Source of the DNA: an uncultured Paracoccaceae bacterium
GTDB taxonomy: Bacteria; Pseudomonadota; Alphaproteobacteria; Rhodobacterales; Rhodobacteraceae
Length of the DNA stretch: 14,714 nt
Direction: 5' to 3'
NCBI GenBank assembly: GCA_937927885.1
Contig: CALEZJ010000433.1
Coordinates: 1-14,714, forward strand
Shown here: positions 7,943-14,714 of the stretch, piece after piece
Position numbering within the stretch: position 1 is the first letter of the stretch
Layout: each line of letters begins with the position of its first letter
Translations under genes and position numbers: made by a program
The notes under the pieces: model-generated
Seen by the model: only the letters and a program-made list of their open reading frames with translations
Told to the model about the DNA's origin: nothing
Databases searched by the model: none

Positions 7943-8933
7943 TCATCGCCTCGCCCACCGCACGCCTGAGCGCCACGATCCCGCTATCGAAATGCCGTGT
8001 CGGATGGATTCGGTTGGTCAGCAGCACCCAGGCATGACCGCGTGTGAAATCGATCCATAGCCCCGTGCCGGTGAACCCGGTATGACCTATCGTAGTGGCA
8101 CTGGCGCGATCGCCGCCTGACCAGCCGGGATGCGCACGCTCCCAGCCATGGGTCCGGGTAGCGGACAGAGGCGCGCGCATCGCCTCGATCACCGGGCCGG
8201 TGGCGGTGAGCAGACCCTGCGCATGGCTCAGGATCGCTCCGGCTGTGCCGAACAACCCTGCGTGGCCAGCTCCATAAAGAGCGCTGCAGTTGTCGTCATG
8301 CACCTCGCCGCACAGGATGCGCCCACGCCAGGTGCAATCTTCTGTCGCGGCGCTGGCCTCGGGCGGGGCGGACCAGGCGAAACCTTCTCCGGGGTCAAGG
8401 GCACGCAGGGTCTGACGGTAATGGCGCTCCAGCGCGAGGCCCAGCAGGATGAAATTGATGTCGGAATAGACCGGCGGCCCGGCGCGCCATTCGCGTTGCA
8501 GCACGAAGGCGCGCAGCAACTGGGGATCGCGACCATAGGTATAGAGCGGTTCGACGGCGGGAAACGGGGTCTGGTGGGCCAGGCACTGGCGAAAGGTCCC
8601 CCGCCGCTCCCAGGCGTCGACGCTGTACTGGCGCAGGTCAGGCAACAGTCGGGTCAGAGGCGCGTCGAGGTCGATCACCCCCTCAGTCGCCAGCGCCAGA
8701 ATGCGCGGCGTGGTGAAGAGGACCTTGGTCAGCGAGGCAAGGTCGAACCAGGTCTCCTCGGTCATCAGGCGGCAGTGCGGCACGCATTGCGCTTGCCCGG
8801 CGACGCGCAGCGCCCTATCGCCCCCGGCGGTAACCAGCCCCAGCACGGCACCGGGGATCCGCCCTGCGTCAATGGCGTCCCGGACCGGAGCGAATGCCGC
8901 GTCCAACCTTTGTGTCACGGATGCAGATGGCAT
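7935..8933 (-). CDS. Beta-lactamase-fold serine hydrolase, possible muropeptide amidase or carboxypeptidase
   Basis: A 332-residue serine hydrolase of the class C beta-lactamase/PBP family. It has the nucleophile motif SLTK (67-70) in [11 protein letters not shown], a YSD triad (156-158) in the place of YxN, and HTG (284-286) in the place of KTG. No signal peptide is visible, so it is probably cytoplasmic. The start at 8933 follows GGAGG (4 nt spacing) and overlaps the ATPase gene by 19 nt; the frame is open to 9026 but the extra residues look like translated antisense sequence. Genes of this fold sit beside murQ in E. coli (yfeW) and in the B. subtilis muropeptide cluster (amiE/ybbE), from memory. 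By analogy it may remove peptide from MurNAc-peptides, but it could be an esterase or D-amino-acid peptidase. Fold secure, role inferred. Confidence 0.85.
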   Translation of the reverse strand: MPSASVTQRLDAAFAPVRDAIDAGRIPGAVLGLVTAGGDRALRVAGQAQCVPHCRLMTEETWFDLASLTKVLFTTPRILALATEGVIDLDAPLTRLLPDLRQYSVDAWERRGTFRQCLAHQTPFPAVEPLYTYGRDPQLLRAFVLQREWRAGPPVYSDINFILLGLALERHYRQTLRALDPGEGFAWSAPPEASAATEDCTWRGRILCGEVHDDNCSALYGAGHAGLFGTAGAILSHAQGLLTATGPVIEAMRAPLSATRTHGWERAHPGWSGGDRASATTIGHTGFTGTGLWIDFTRGHAWVLLTNRIHPTRHFDSGIVALRRAVGEAMNG

Positions 8934-9856
8934 GCGACCTCCGCTCCGTCGGGTTGGCGTGTCAGTGCGGGGCGGGTGACGCGACAGGCGGGCAGAGCCT
9001 GTGCACAGCGCGTGTGAAAGGCGCAACCAGGCGGGGGGGCGGACGGATCGGGCACCTCTCCTTGCAACCGGATGCGCCCTTCGCGCCGCTCGCCGGGGCG
9101 AGGCACGGCGGACAAGAGCGCCTGCGTATAGGGATGACGCGGCCCGGCGATGACCGATTCCGTGGGGCCAGATTCGACGATGCGACCCAGATACATCACC
9201 GCGATCCGGTCGCTGACATGGCGGATGACCGACAGGTCATGCGAGATGAACAGGATCGACAGACCCAACTGCCGCCTGAGCCCCGCGATCAGGTTCAGGA
9301 TCTGGCTTTGCACCGAGACATCCAGTGCCGAAACCGCCTCGTCCGCGACGATAAGCCGGGGGTTCAGCACCAGCGCGCGGGCGATGGCGATGCGCTGGCG
9401 CTGCCCGCCTGAAAACTCGTGCGGATAGCGCCCGGCGGCGGTTTCGGGCAGGCCGACCAGTCGCAACACCTCGGCCACGCGCGCCATGCGCGCGACGCGA
9501 TCACCCTGCCCCTGCACGATAAGGGGCTCGGCCAGGATATGACCCACACGGTGGCGCGGATTCAGCGCGCCGAACGGGTCCTGAAACACCACCTGGAGAT
9601 TGCGCCGCACCGGGTTCATCGCCGCGCGGCTGAGACGAATCAGGTCCTGCCCGTCAAAGACCACCTCGCCCGCGTCGGCATCCGACAGGCGCAGGATTGC
9701 ACGCCCCAGCGTGGATTTGCCGCAGCCGGATTCGCCCACCACGCCCAGCACCTCGCCTGCGCGGATTTCGAGGCTGACCTCCGACAGCGCCTGCACCCGG
9801 CGGCCTTGAGCGGCGGGATAGGTCTTTGTCAGATTGCGTACCGAAAGCAGGGTCAT
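8915..9856 (-). CDS. Oligopeptide-type ABC transporter ATP-binding protein (DppF/OppF type)
   Basis: A 313-residue ABC ATPase of the peptide-importer family. It shows Walker [10 protein letters not shown] (41-49), Q-loop VVFQDP (89-94), signature FSGGQRQR (148-155), Walker B LIVADEAVSALD (168-179) and H-loop ISHD (204-207). The C-terminal oligopeptide extension contains four cysteines, C278, C284, C291 and C309. It powers the importer from the cytoplasmic side as a heterodimer with its neighbour. Its ATG overlaps the stop of the other ATPase gene (ATGA, 9853-9856). Annotation pipelines would call it dipeptide or oligopeptide transport; the operon suggests muropeptides or muramyl sugars instead, which is an inference. 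The permeases and binding protein it needs are encoded divergently, from 10970 on. Confidence 0.94.
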   Translation of the reverse strand: MTLLSVRNLTKTYPAAQGRRVQALSEVSLEIRAGEVLGVVGESGCGKSTLGRAILRLSDADAGEVVFDGQDLIRLSRAAMNPVRRNLQVVFQDPFGALNPRHRVGHILAEPLIVQGQGDRVARMARVAEVLRLVGLPETAAGRYPHEFSGGQRQRIAIARALVLNPRLIVADEAVSALDVSVQSQILNLIAGLRRQLGLSILFISHDLSVIRHVSDRIAVMYLGRIVESGPTESVIAGPRHPYTQALLSAVPRPGERREGRIRLQGEVPDPSAPPPGCAFHTRCAQALPACRVTRPALTRQPDGAEVACHLHP

Positions 9857-10821
9857 GCGGGATTCCAGCAGGCGGCGAGATGGAAGGGCGAAACCTGGGC
9901 CAAAGGCGGGAGGTCGCTGCGGCAGCGCCCGGTCGCGGCAGCGCAGCGCGGGTGAAAGGCACAGCCGACGGGGCGTTGGCCGGGCGGCGGTACGCTGCCC
10001 GGGATCGCGGGCAGGTCGGTACCGGGCGGGTTGGCGGCGGGAATCGTGCGCAACAGTGCCTCGGTATAGCGGTGGCGAGGGCGGGCAAACAGGTCCGCAG
10101 CCGGAGCGGTTTCCACCACGCGCCCGCCATACATCACCGCGACCCGGTCGCAATACTGGCTGACGACGCCCAGATCGTGGGTGATGAGCAGCACCGCCAT
10201 TCCGCTTTCGCGCCGAAGATCGTCGATCAGGTCCAGGATCTGTGCCTGTACTGTTACGTCGAGCGCGGTTGTCGGTTCGTCCGCCACGAGAAGCCGCGGT
10301 GAAGCCGCCAGAGCCATGGCGATCATCACCCGCTGTCGCTGCCCGCCCGACATCTGATGCGGATAGCGATCCAGAGCCGCCGTTGGTGCCGGAATGCCGA
10401 CACGGGCCAAAAGGTCAGCCGCACGCGACCGCGCCGCCTTTCGTGTCACCGGCGAATGAAGGCGAACCGCCTCGGCGATCTGGTCTCCGACGCTGAAAAC
10501 CGGGTTCAGAGAGGTCATCGGCTCCTGAAAGATCATCGCCATATCATGGCCACGCAACTTTTGCAGCGCGGGCTCCCCCAGAGGTACCAGGTCACGGCCA
10601 TCAAGGCGGATGGTGCCTTGCGCGATGCGCATCGGCGGCTCGGCCAATAGGCGCATGATGGCCAGTGCGGTGACCGACTTGCCGCAGCCTGATTCACCAA
10701 CCAGTCCCAGCATTTCGCCCGCGTTCAGGCTCAGTGCGACCTGATCGACGATGGCACGTCCGCCCACCTCGACCCGCAAGTCTTGGACGTCCAGAACGGT
10801 TTCTGCGTGACGGTCGATCAC
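9853..10821 (-). CDS. Oligopeptide-type ABC transporter ATP-binding protein (DppD/OppD type)
   Basis: A 322-residue ABC ATPase, first gene of the leftward operon. It has Walker A GESGCGKS (42-49), Q-loop MIFQEP (96-101), signature MSGGQRQR (157-164), Walker [13 protein letters not shown] (177-188) and H-loop ITHD (213-216). The C-terminal extension carries C287, C293, C300 and C318, spaced exactly as in the partner ATPase. I place the start at GTG 10821, because GAGGGGG (10834-10828) stands 6 nt before it and the conserved strand [11 protein letters not shown] follows at once. The frame is open to a TTG at 10860, but that codon lies upstream of the candidate -10 element and has no ribosome site. 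With its partner it should form the nucleotide-binding pair of the importer. Confidence 0.93.
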   Translation of the reverse strand: MIDRHAETVLDVQDLRVEVGGRAIVDQVALSLNAGEMLGLVGESGCGKSVTALAIMRLLAEPPMRIAQGTIRLDGRDLVPLGEPALQKLRGHDMAMIFQEPMTSLNPVFSVGDQIAEAVRLHSPVTRKAARSRAADLLARVGIPAPTAALDRYPHQMSGGQRQRVMIAMALAASPRLLVADEPTTALDVTVQAQILDLIDDLRRESGMAVLLITHDLGVVSQYCDRVAVMYGGRVVETAPAADLFARPRHRYTEALLRTIPAANPPGTDLPAIPGSVPPPGQRPVGCAFHPRCAAATGRCRSDLPPLAQVSPFHLAACWNPA

Positions 10822-10834
10822 CCCGGGCCCCCTC
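10822..10834 (-). promoter_or_regulatory. Ribosome binding site supporting a GTG start for the DppD-type ATPase
   Basis: On the - strand GAGGGGG (10834-10828) is followed after 6 nt by GTG at 10821. This argues against the longer TTG-initiated frame from 10860, which would begin upstream of the predicted transcript start. Confidence 0.65.
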
Positions 10835-10850
10835 GGCGTATGCGAGAACG

Positions 10851-10889
10851 ATAATACCAAAGGATTGACTCTGTCCAGACTGGTATTAA
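10851..10889. promoter_or_regulatory. Divergent promoter pair with an inverted repeat, probable operator region
   Basis: An 8-bp perfect inverted repeat, TAATACCA (10852-10859) and TGGTATTA (10881-10888), is separated by 21 bp and centred at 10870. Each arm reads outward as an extended -10 element: TGGTATTAA on the + strand towards the binding-protein gene (-10 at 10884-10889) and TGGTATTAT on the - strand towards the ATPase operon (-10 at 10856-10851). Start sites would fall near 10896 (+) and 10844 (-), leaving leaders of about 74 and 23 nt. The -35 matches are weak: CTGGAC at 10879-10874 or so on the - strand, and no good one on the + strand unless TTGACT at 10865-10870 pairs with TAAAGT. 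TGGT is also the half-site of many HutC/NagR-type GntR operators (TGGTNTANACCA), and such a regulator is encoded at 14324. Symmetry is seen; promoter and operator functions are inferred. Confidence 0.6.
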
Positions 10890-10969
10890 AGTGGATTCAT
10901 AAATCGGCCCCGGATTTCGGTCGCGCCACCGGAATGCGGGCAGAACACGGCGCAACAAGGGGGAAGACC

Positions 10970-12478
10970 ATGAACCAGTTCACGCGCCGCGGGGCGCTTG
11001 TCGCGGCCTTGCTGGCGGGCACCGCGCTGCCCGCGCTGGCCCAGGGCCAGTTGGAAGTCGCCATCGATTCCGCACCGGCAGGGCTCGATCCGCACCTGAT
11101 CACCGCGTTCAATTCGGTCCTGATCGTGCAGGCAAACGTTTATCAGGGCCTGACCGAGCTCGACGCCTCGCTGTCGGTGGTGCCCGGACTGGCCACTGGC
11201 TGGACGGTGTCAGACGACGGGCTAACCTACCGTTTCACGTTGCGCGACGGCGTGACCTTCCATGACGGCAGCACGTTTGATGCCGAAGACGTCGCGGCCT
11301 CGATCCGCCGCGTGCTCTCGCCCGAGATCGCATCGCCCCTGGCCAGCCGGATCAACCCGATCACCACGGTCACCGTGGTCGACCCGCTGACGGTCGAATT
11401 CACCCTGTCAGCCCCCTTCGCGCCGCTCCTGTCCTCGCTGACCACCATCGCCATGGTTCCGGCCGAGGTCGAAACCGACAAGGACGCGCTGCAACAGGCG
11501 CCGATCGGCACCGGCCCCTTCCGCTTTGCTGAATGGCAGCCGAATGCCTTCATCCGGCTTGAGCGCAACGACGCCTATTATACCGAGGGGCAGCCCGCGC
11601 TGGACGCGGTGCGGTTCCAGTTTGTGCCCGAGGCAGCGACGCGGCAGGTGGGCCTGATCAGCGGCGATTATCATATGTTGCCCGGCGTCGATCCCGCCAC
11701 CGCGCTGCAACTGGGCGCGCAGCCGGGCGTCACGTTGCATCAGACCCGCGACCTCAGCTATTCGCTGGTCGGCATGAACACCACCCGCGGCCCCTTGGGC
11801 GATGCGCGCGTGCGCCGGGCGGTGAACCTGCTTCTGGACCGGCAGGAAATCATCGACGGCGCGCTCTTTGGCGCCGGCGTGCCGGGCGGCCCGTTGTCGC
11901 CCGCGCTGACCGAGTGGGCGACGGATACATCGGCTTTTGACTGCTACACCCCGAACGTAGAGGCTGCGCGCGCGCTTCTGGCCGAAGCCGGGGTGACTGG
12001 CCCCATCCCGATCGTCATGAAGGTCCTGCCGCGTCAGGATACCCGCGACATCGCACAGGTCGTGCAACAACAATTGGCGGCGGGCGGCTTTGTGGTTGAA
12101 CTGATCACGCCCGAGATCGGCCAGTTCGTGCAGGATTGGCGCAATTCCGACTTTGACATGTTCGTGTCGGTCAATGGCGGCAATCCGGACCCGGACCAGT
12201 ATTTCTACCGCACCTTCTATGCGGGCGGGTCGACCAATGTGTTCCAGTATGTCAACGCCGATCTGAACGCCCTGCTGGATCAGGGTCGCAACCAGACCGA
12301 CATGGCGGCACGGCAGGCGACCTACGCTGAAGCGCAGGCAATGCTGGCCTGCGAAGGACCAGTTGCGCATCTGGCCTACGGCACCCTGACCACGGCAACC
12401 TCGGCGGCGGTGAATGGCTTTGTCATCCACCCGATGAACCGGCTGACCAGCCTCGCTACCGTGACGCTGGCGCAATAA
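10970..12478 (+). CDS. Periplasmic substrate-binding protein, peptide/nickel ABC importer family (SBP family 5)
   Basis: A 502-residue binding protein of the DppA/OppA family. A signal peptide is clear: MNQFTRRGAL, then a hydrophobic core, then ALA-QGQ with likely cleavage after residue 24. The twin arginine (TRRGALVAAL) is only partly Tat-like. Family features include PAGLDPHLITAF (36-47), VYQGLTELDASLSVVPGLA and the segment WTVSDDGLTYRFTLRDGVTFHDG followed by F-AEDVAASIRR. AAGGGGG (10957-10963) lies 6 nt before the ATG at 10970; an upstream in-frame ATG at 10865 would precede the predicted transcript start. It should deliver ligand to the two permeases downstream. The protein family binds peptides, nickel-chelates, and some sugars and muropeptides, so the operon context is the best guide: a murein-derived ligand. 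No motif proves this. Confidence 0.93.
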   Translation: MNQFTRRGALVAALLAGTALPALAQGQLEVAIDSAPAGLDPHLITAFNSVLIVQANVYQGLTELDASLSVVPGLATGWTVSDDGLTYRFTLRDGVTFHDGSTFDAEDVAASIRRVLSPEIASPLASRINPITTVTVVDPLTVEFTLSAPFAPLLSSLTTIAMVPAEVETDKDALQQAPIGTGPFRFAEWQPNAFIRLERNDAYYTEGQPALDAVRFQFVPEAATRQVGLISGDYHMLPGVDPATALQLGAQPGVTLHQTRDLSYSLVGMNTTRGPLGDARVRRAVNLLLDRQEIIDGALFGAGVPGGPLSPALTEWATDTSAFDCYTPNVEAARALLAEAGVTGPIPIVMKVLPRQDTRDIAQVVQQQLAAGGFVVELITPEIGQFVQDWRNSDFDMFVSVNGGNPDPDQYFYRTFYAGGSTNVFQYVNADLNALLDQGRNQTDMAARQATYAEAQAMLACEGPVAHLAYGTLTTATSAAVNGFVIHPMNRLTSLATVTLAQ

Positions 12479-12486
12479 GCGGACAC

Positions 12487-12515
12487 GCGCCTCGCCGGAC
12501 TCATCGGCGGGGCGC
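12487..12515 (+). other. Intercistronic stem-loop between binding-protein and permease genes
   Basis: GCGCCTCGCCG (12487-12497) pairs with CGGCGGGGCGC (12505-12515) to form an 11-bp stem with one G.U pair and a 7-nt loop (GACTCAT). It starts 8 nt after the binding-protein stop. Only CCCTTT follows, so it is not a strong intrinsic terminator. Hairpins in this place often stabilise the upstream message or partly terminate, giving more binding protein than permease; that role is inferred here. Confidence 0.65.
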
Positions 12516-12536
12516 CCTTTCGACAGGCAGCGCCCC

Positions 12537-13490
12537 TTGTCCCGCCATTTCCTTCTTATCCGGCTGGCCGATCTTCTCGTCGTTCTGTTCGGCGTGTCGG
12601 TCTTGGTATTCCTGATGATCCGCTTCATCCCCGGCGATGCGGTAGCGATCATGCTGGGCGCCAATACCGAGATCACACCCGAGCGCATCGCCGAGTTGGA
12701 GTCACGGCTGGGGCTGGACCTTCCCGTGCTGGAACAATATGCGCGCTGGCTGGTCGGGGTGTTTCGGGGCGATCTGGGCACCTCGATCTGGACCGGGCGG
12801 CCCGTGACGCAGGAAATCGCCGCCAGCCTGTGGCCAACGCTGCAACTCACACTGATGTCGGTTATCGTAGGCGCGGGGCTCAGTGTGCCCCTCGGTGCCT
12901 TTATGGCACAGTCACGCGGCAAGGGGACCGAGGTGGCGGTGCGGATCGGCGCCATTGCCGGACTGACGATTCCCAGCTTCTGGCTGGGCATCGTGTCGAT
13001 CCTGCTGGTGGCAAAGTACCTGCCCGGCGTGTCGATGCTGGGCTATGTGCCGTTCAGTCAGGATCCGCTGGGCAACCTTCAACGCATGATCCTGCCCGTG
13101 TTCGCGCTGTCACTGCCTATGCTGGCCAATCTTTCAAGGCTGGTGCGCAGCGCCATGCTGGATGCGCTGTCGCAGGATTACATCCGCACGGCCCGCGCCA
13201 AGGGCGCCGGACGGCGGCGCATCGTCTATCGCCATGCGCTGCGAAACGCGCTGATCCCCTTTGTCACCTCGGTGGGCGTTTCGGTCGGCTATCTTTTGGG
13301 CGGTGCCATCGTGGTCGAACAGGTCTTTGCCATCCCGGGGCTGGGGCGCCTGATCCTGGGCGCGATCTCGGAACGCAACTACCCGCTGATCCAGGCCTCG
13401 ATCCTGGTGGTCACGGCAACCTTCGTCATCGTCAACTTTCTGGTCGATCTGCTTTATGCTTGGATCGACCCCCGGATTTCACAGCAATGA
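12537..13490 (+). CDS. ABC transporter permease, DppB/OppB type
   Basis: A 317-residue inner-membrane permease. The N-terminal membrane segment (residues 9-30) is followed by IRFIPGDA (28-35), a DppB hallmark, then a periplasmic region with LGLDLPVLEQYARW and FRGDLGTSI (76-84). Further hydrophobic segments lie near 104-124, 137-158, 184-200, 239-262 and 287-310. The cytoplasmic EAA loop is DYIRTARAKGAGRRRIVYRH (214-233). The start is TTG at 12537: no ATG or GTG lies in frame between the upstream stop and this point, and the protein has normal family length. The ribosome site is poor (AGG about 10 nt away), so initiation may be weak, in line with lower need for permease than binding protein. 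Its stop overlaps the next permease by ATGA. It forms the channel with that permease. Confidence 0.92.
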   Translation: MSRHFLLIRLADLLVVLFGVSVLVFLMIRFIPGDAVAIMLGANTEITPERIAELESRLGLDLPVLEQYARWLVGVFRGDLGTSIWTGRPVTQEIAASLWPTLQLTLMSVIVGAGLSVPLGAFMAQSRGKGTEVAVRIGAIAGLTIPSFWLGIVSILLVAKYLPGVSMLGYVPFSQDPLGNLQRMILPVFALSLPMLANLSRLVRSAMLDALSQDYIRTARAKGAGRRRIVYRHALRNALIPFVTSVGVSVGYLLGGAIVVEQVFAIPGLGRLILGAISERNYPLIQASILVVTATFVIVNFLVDLLYAWIDPRISQQ

Positions 13491-14320
13491 CCCTGAAAGC
13501 CACACTGCGCCAGAACCGCCTGCTGGCCTTCGCCACCGCCCTTGTCGTGGTGCAAGTCGGGCTGGCGCTGCTGGTGCCGGTGCTGGGGTTCAAGGACCCC
13601 TACCTGCAGGTCATGGCGCAACGCATCCGCCCACCGGGAGCGGCGCATCTCCTGGGCACCGACCAGTTGGGGCGCGACGTGCTGGCACGCATCGTCTATG
13701 GCTATCGCACCAGCCTGTTGACCTGCGGGGCCGCCGTGGCGCTGGCACTGGTGATGGGCGGCAGTATCGGACTGATCGCGGCCTATTACCGCGGCTGGGC
13801 GGACCGTTTGTTGATGCGGGCCATGGATGTGCTGTTCGCCTTTCCGATCCTGCTGTTGGCCATCGGCATCATCGCGGTGCTGGGTCCCAGCAGTCTCAGC
13901 GCCGCCTATGCCATTGCCGTGGTCTATACGCCGATCTTTGCCCGGCTGCTGCGTGGTCCGGCGCTGGTCATCTGCGAAAGCGAATATGTGCAGGGTGCGC
14001 GCGCCATCGGCGCCTCGGACGCCCGCATCCTCTTCAGCCATGTGCTGCCCAACCTGATTTCGGTGATCCTGGTACAGGCCTCGATCCTGCTTTCAGCCGC
14101 GATTCTGGTCGAGGCCTCGCTGTCCTTTCTGGGGCTGGGGGCGCGACCTCCGGTTCCTTCGCTGGGACTGATGCTGTCCGAGGGGCGCAATTTTCTGCTT
14201 CTGTCGCCCTGGCCTGCGGTCTTTGCCGGGCTGGCGATCCTGTTCCTGTCCTTTGGCTTCAATCTGCTGGGCGACGCGCTGCGCGACACGCTGGACCCGC
14301 GCCTGCGGCAGGGGAGCTAG
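13487..14320 (+). CDS. ABC transporter permease, DppC/OppC type
   Basis: A 277-residue inner-membrane permease. An N-terminal membrane segment (about 11-33) precedes the DppC signature HLLGTDQLGRDVLARIVYG (54-72). Further membrane segments lie near 80-101, 117-134, 138-156, 190-212 and 243-262. The EAA loop is EYVQGARAIGASDARILFSH (166-185), where the ATPases dock. The start at 13487 gives an ATGA overlap with the other permease; a longer open frame back to 12830 is only antiparallel reading of the neighbour in another frame. Length is at the short end of the normal range. It is followed after 3 nt by the GntR-type regulator, so regulator and transporter are co-transcribed. Confidence 0.92.
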   Translation: MTLKATLRQNRLLAFATALVVVQVGLALLVPVLGFKDPYLQVMAQRIRPPGAAHLLGTDQLGRDVLARIVYGYRTSLLTCGAAVALALVMGGSIGLIAAYYRGWADRLLMRAMDVLFAFPILLLAIGIIAVLGPSSLSAAYAIAVVYTPIFARLLRGPALVICESEYVQGARAIGASDARILFSHVLPNLISVILVQASILLSAAILVEASLSFLGLGARPPVPSLGLMLSEGRNFLLLSPWPAVFAGLAILFLSFGFNLLGDALRDTLDPRLRQGS

Positions 14321-14323
14321 GCG

Positions 14324-14714
14324 ATGAGCGAGCCCGCGCTGGACCACCCTCAGACGGCGCTGATGCTTATCCTTGGCGCCTTTGCAAGGGCGGGGGGCGG
14401 CGACGGAGGGGCGCGCGATGGGCCAGTCTATCTGCGGCTGGCCTCGACCCTGCGCGGACTGGTGGAACTGGGCCAGTTGCGCGGCGGCGATGCCCTGCCC
14501 TCGGAACGCGATCTCGCCGAGGCCAGCGGCCTGTCGCGTGTCACCGTGCGCAAGGCGCTGGATGTGCTGGTCGACGAAGGGCTGGTGCAGCGCCGCCAGG
14601 GAGCGGGCAGTTTCGTCACCCGCCAGATAGAACAGCCGCTGTCGCTCCTGATCGGCTTTACCGACGACATGCGCAGGCGCGGAGCCGGCGCATCGTCGCT
14701 GACCATCCTCAAGG
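14324..14714 (+). CDS. GntR-family (HutC subfamily) transcriptional regulator, 3' end outside the window
   Basis: The first 130 residues of a regulator that runs off the window. GGGGAG (14311-14316) lies 7 nt before the ATG at 14324, 3 nt after the permease stop. The GntR winged helix-turn-helix spans about 34-100: GPVYLRLASTLRGLV, LPSERDLAEASGLSRVTVRK (58-77), ALDVLVDEGLVQRRQGAGSF. Residues 104-130 (QPLSLLIGFTDDMRRRG...) look like the start of a UTRA ligand-binding domain, as in NagR/YvoA/DasR and HutC. Those NagR-type relatives respond to amino-sugar phosphates, which fits an operon producing GlcNAc-6-P and GlcN-6-P. It probably controls the divergent promoter near 10870. An unusual Ala/Gly-rich extension of about 30 residues precedes the DNA-binding domain. 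Ligand and target are inferred. Confidence 0.9.
   Translation, partial: MSEPALDHPQTALMLILGAFARAGGGDGGARDGPVYLRLASTLRGLVELGQLRGGDALPSERDLAEASGLSRVTVRKALDVLVDEGLVQRRQGAGSFVTRQIEQPLSLLIGFTDDMRRRGAGASSLTILK

Noticed and set aside
5633..7969. A 778-residue open frame on the + strand opposite anmK-murQ
   Set aside because: It is a GC-rich antisense shadow: low-complexity Arg/Pro/His/Gln composition, no recognisable domain, and the opposite strand encodes a clear enzyme.
10858..10860. TTG as the start of the DppD-type ATPase
   Set aside because: It lies inside the repeat arm upstream of the candidate -10 element and has no ribosome site; GTG at 10821 with GAGGGGG is better.
10901..10917. AAATC...GATTT hairpin in the leader of the binding-protein gene as an attenuator or riboswitch
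   Set aside because: Only a 5-bp stem with three A-T pairs at its base; no conserved riboswitch elements are seen in the roughly 74-nt leader.
11408..12991. A 527-residue open frame on the - strand opposite the binding-protein and permease genes
   Set aside because: It spans two real genes and their gap, has shadow-like composition and no domain.

Overview
The window is high-GC DNA with tightly packed, often overlapping genes. The protein types (NodD-like LysR regulator, the [11 protein letters not shown] form of AnmK, Dpp-type transporter with two ATPases) suggest an alphaproteobacterium, most likely of the Rhodobacterales; this taxonomic reading is inference. There is no rRNA, tRNA, CRISPR array, insertion sequence or phage gene. 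Nothing looks broken. The first and last genes lie at the window edges, and the last one is cut.

Left block (1-3140): a LysR-type regulator and an FAD-dependent aromatic-ring-type monooxygenase on the + strand face a fumarylacetoacetate-hydrolase-family gene on the - strand. A strong hairpin between the two stop codons probably terminates both. This looks like a small catabolic module for an unidentified, perhaps aromatic, compound.

Right block (3380-14714): two divergent operons leave one short control region centred near 10870. The leftward operon has seven genes, each overlapping the next: two oligopeptide-type ABC ATPases, a beta-lactamase-fold serine hydrolase, a fused AnmK-MurQ protein, a GNAT acetyltransferase, a SIS-domain sugar-phosphate deaminase/isomerase (NagB-II type) and NagA. 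The rightward operon has the periplasmic binding protein, two permeases and a GntR/HutC-type regulator that runs off the window. The transporter is therefore split across the divergent promoter.

Read together, the right block is a complete proposed route from imported muropeptide or anhydro-amino sugar to central metabolism. The ABC transporter imports it, the serine hydrolase may remove peptide, AnmK makes MurNAc-6-P, MurQ makes GlcNAc-6-P plus D-lactate, NagA makes GlcN-6-P, and the SIS protein makes fructose-6-P plus ammonia. The most interesting points are the AnmK-MurQ fusion, the dedicated Dpp-like transporter with no AmpG or MurP in sight, the symmetrical divergent promoter in which two outward TGGTATTA elements form an inverted repeat, and an unexplained acetyltransferase inside the pathway.
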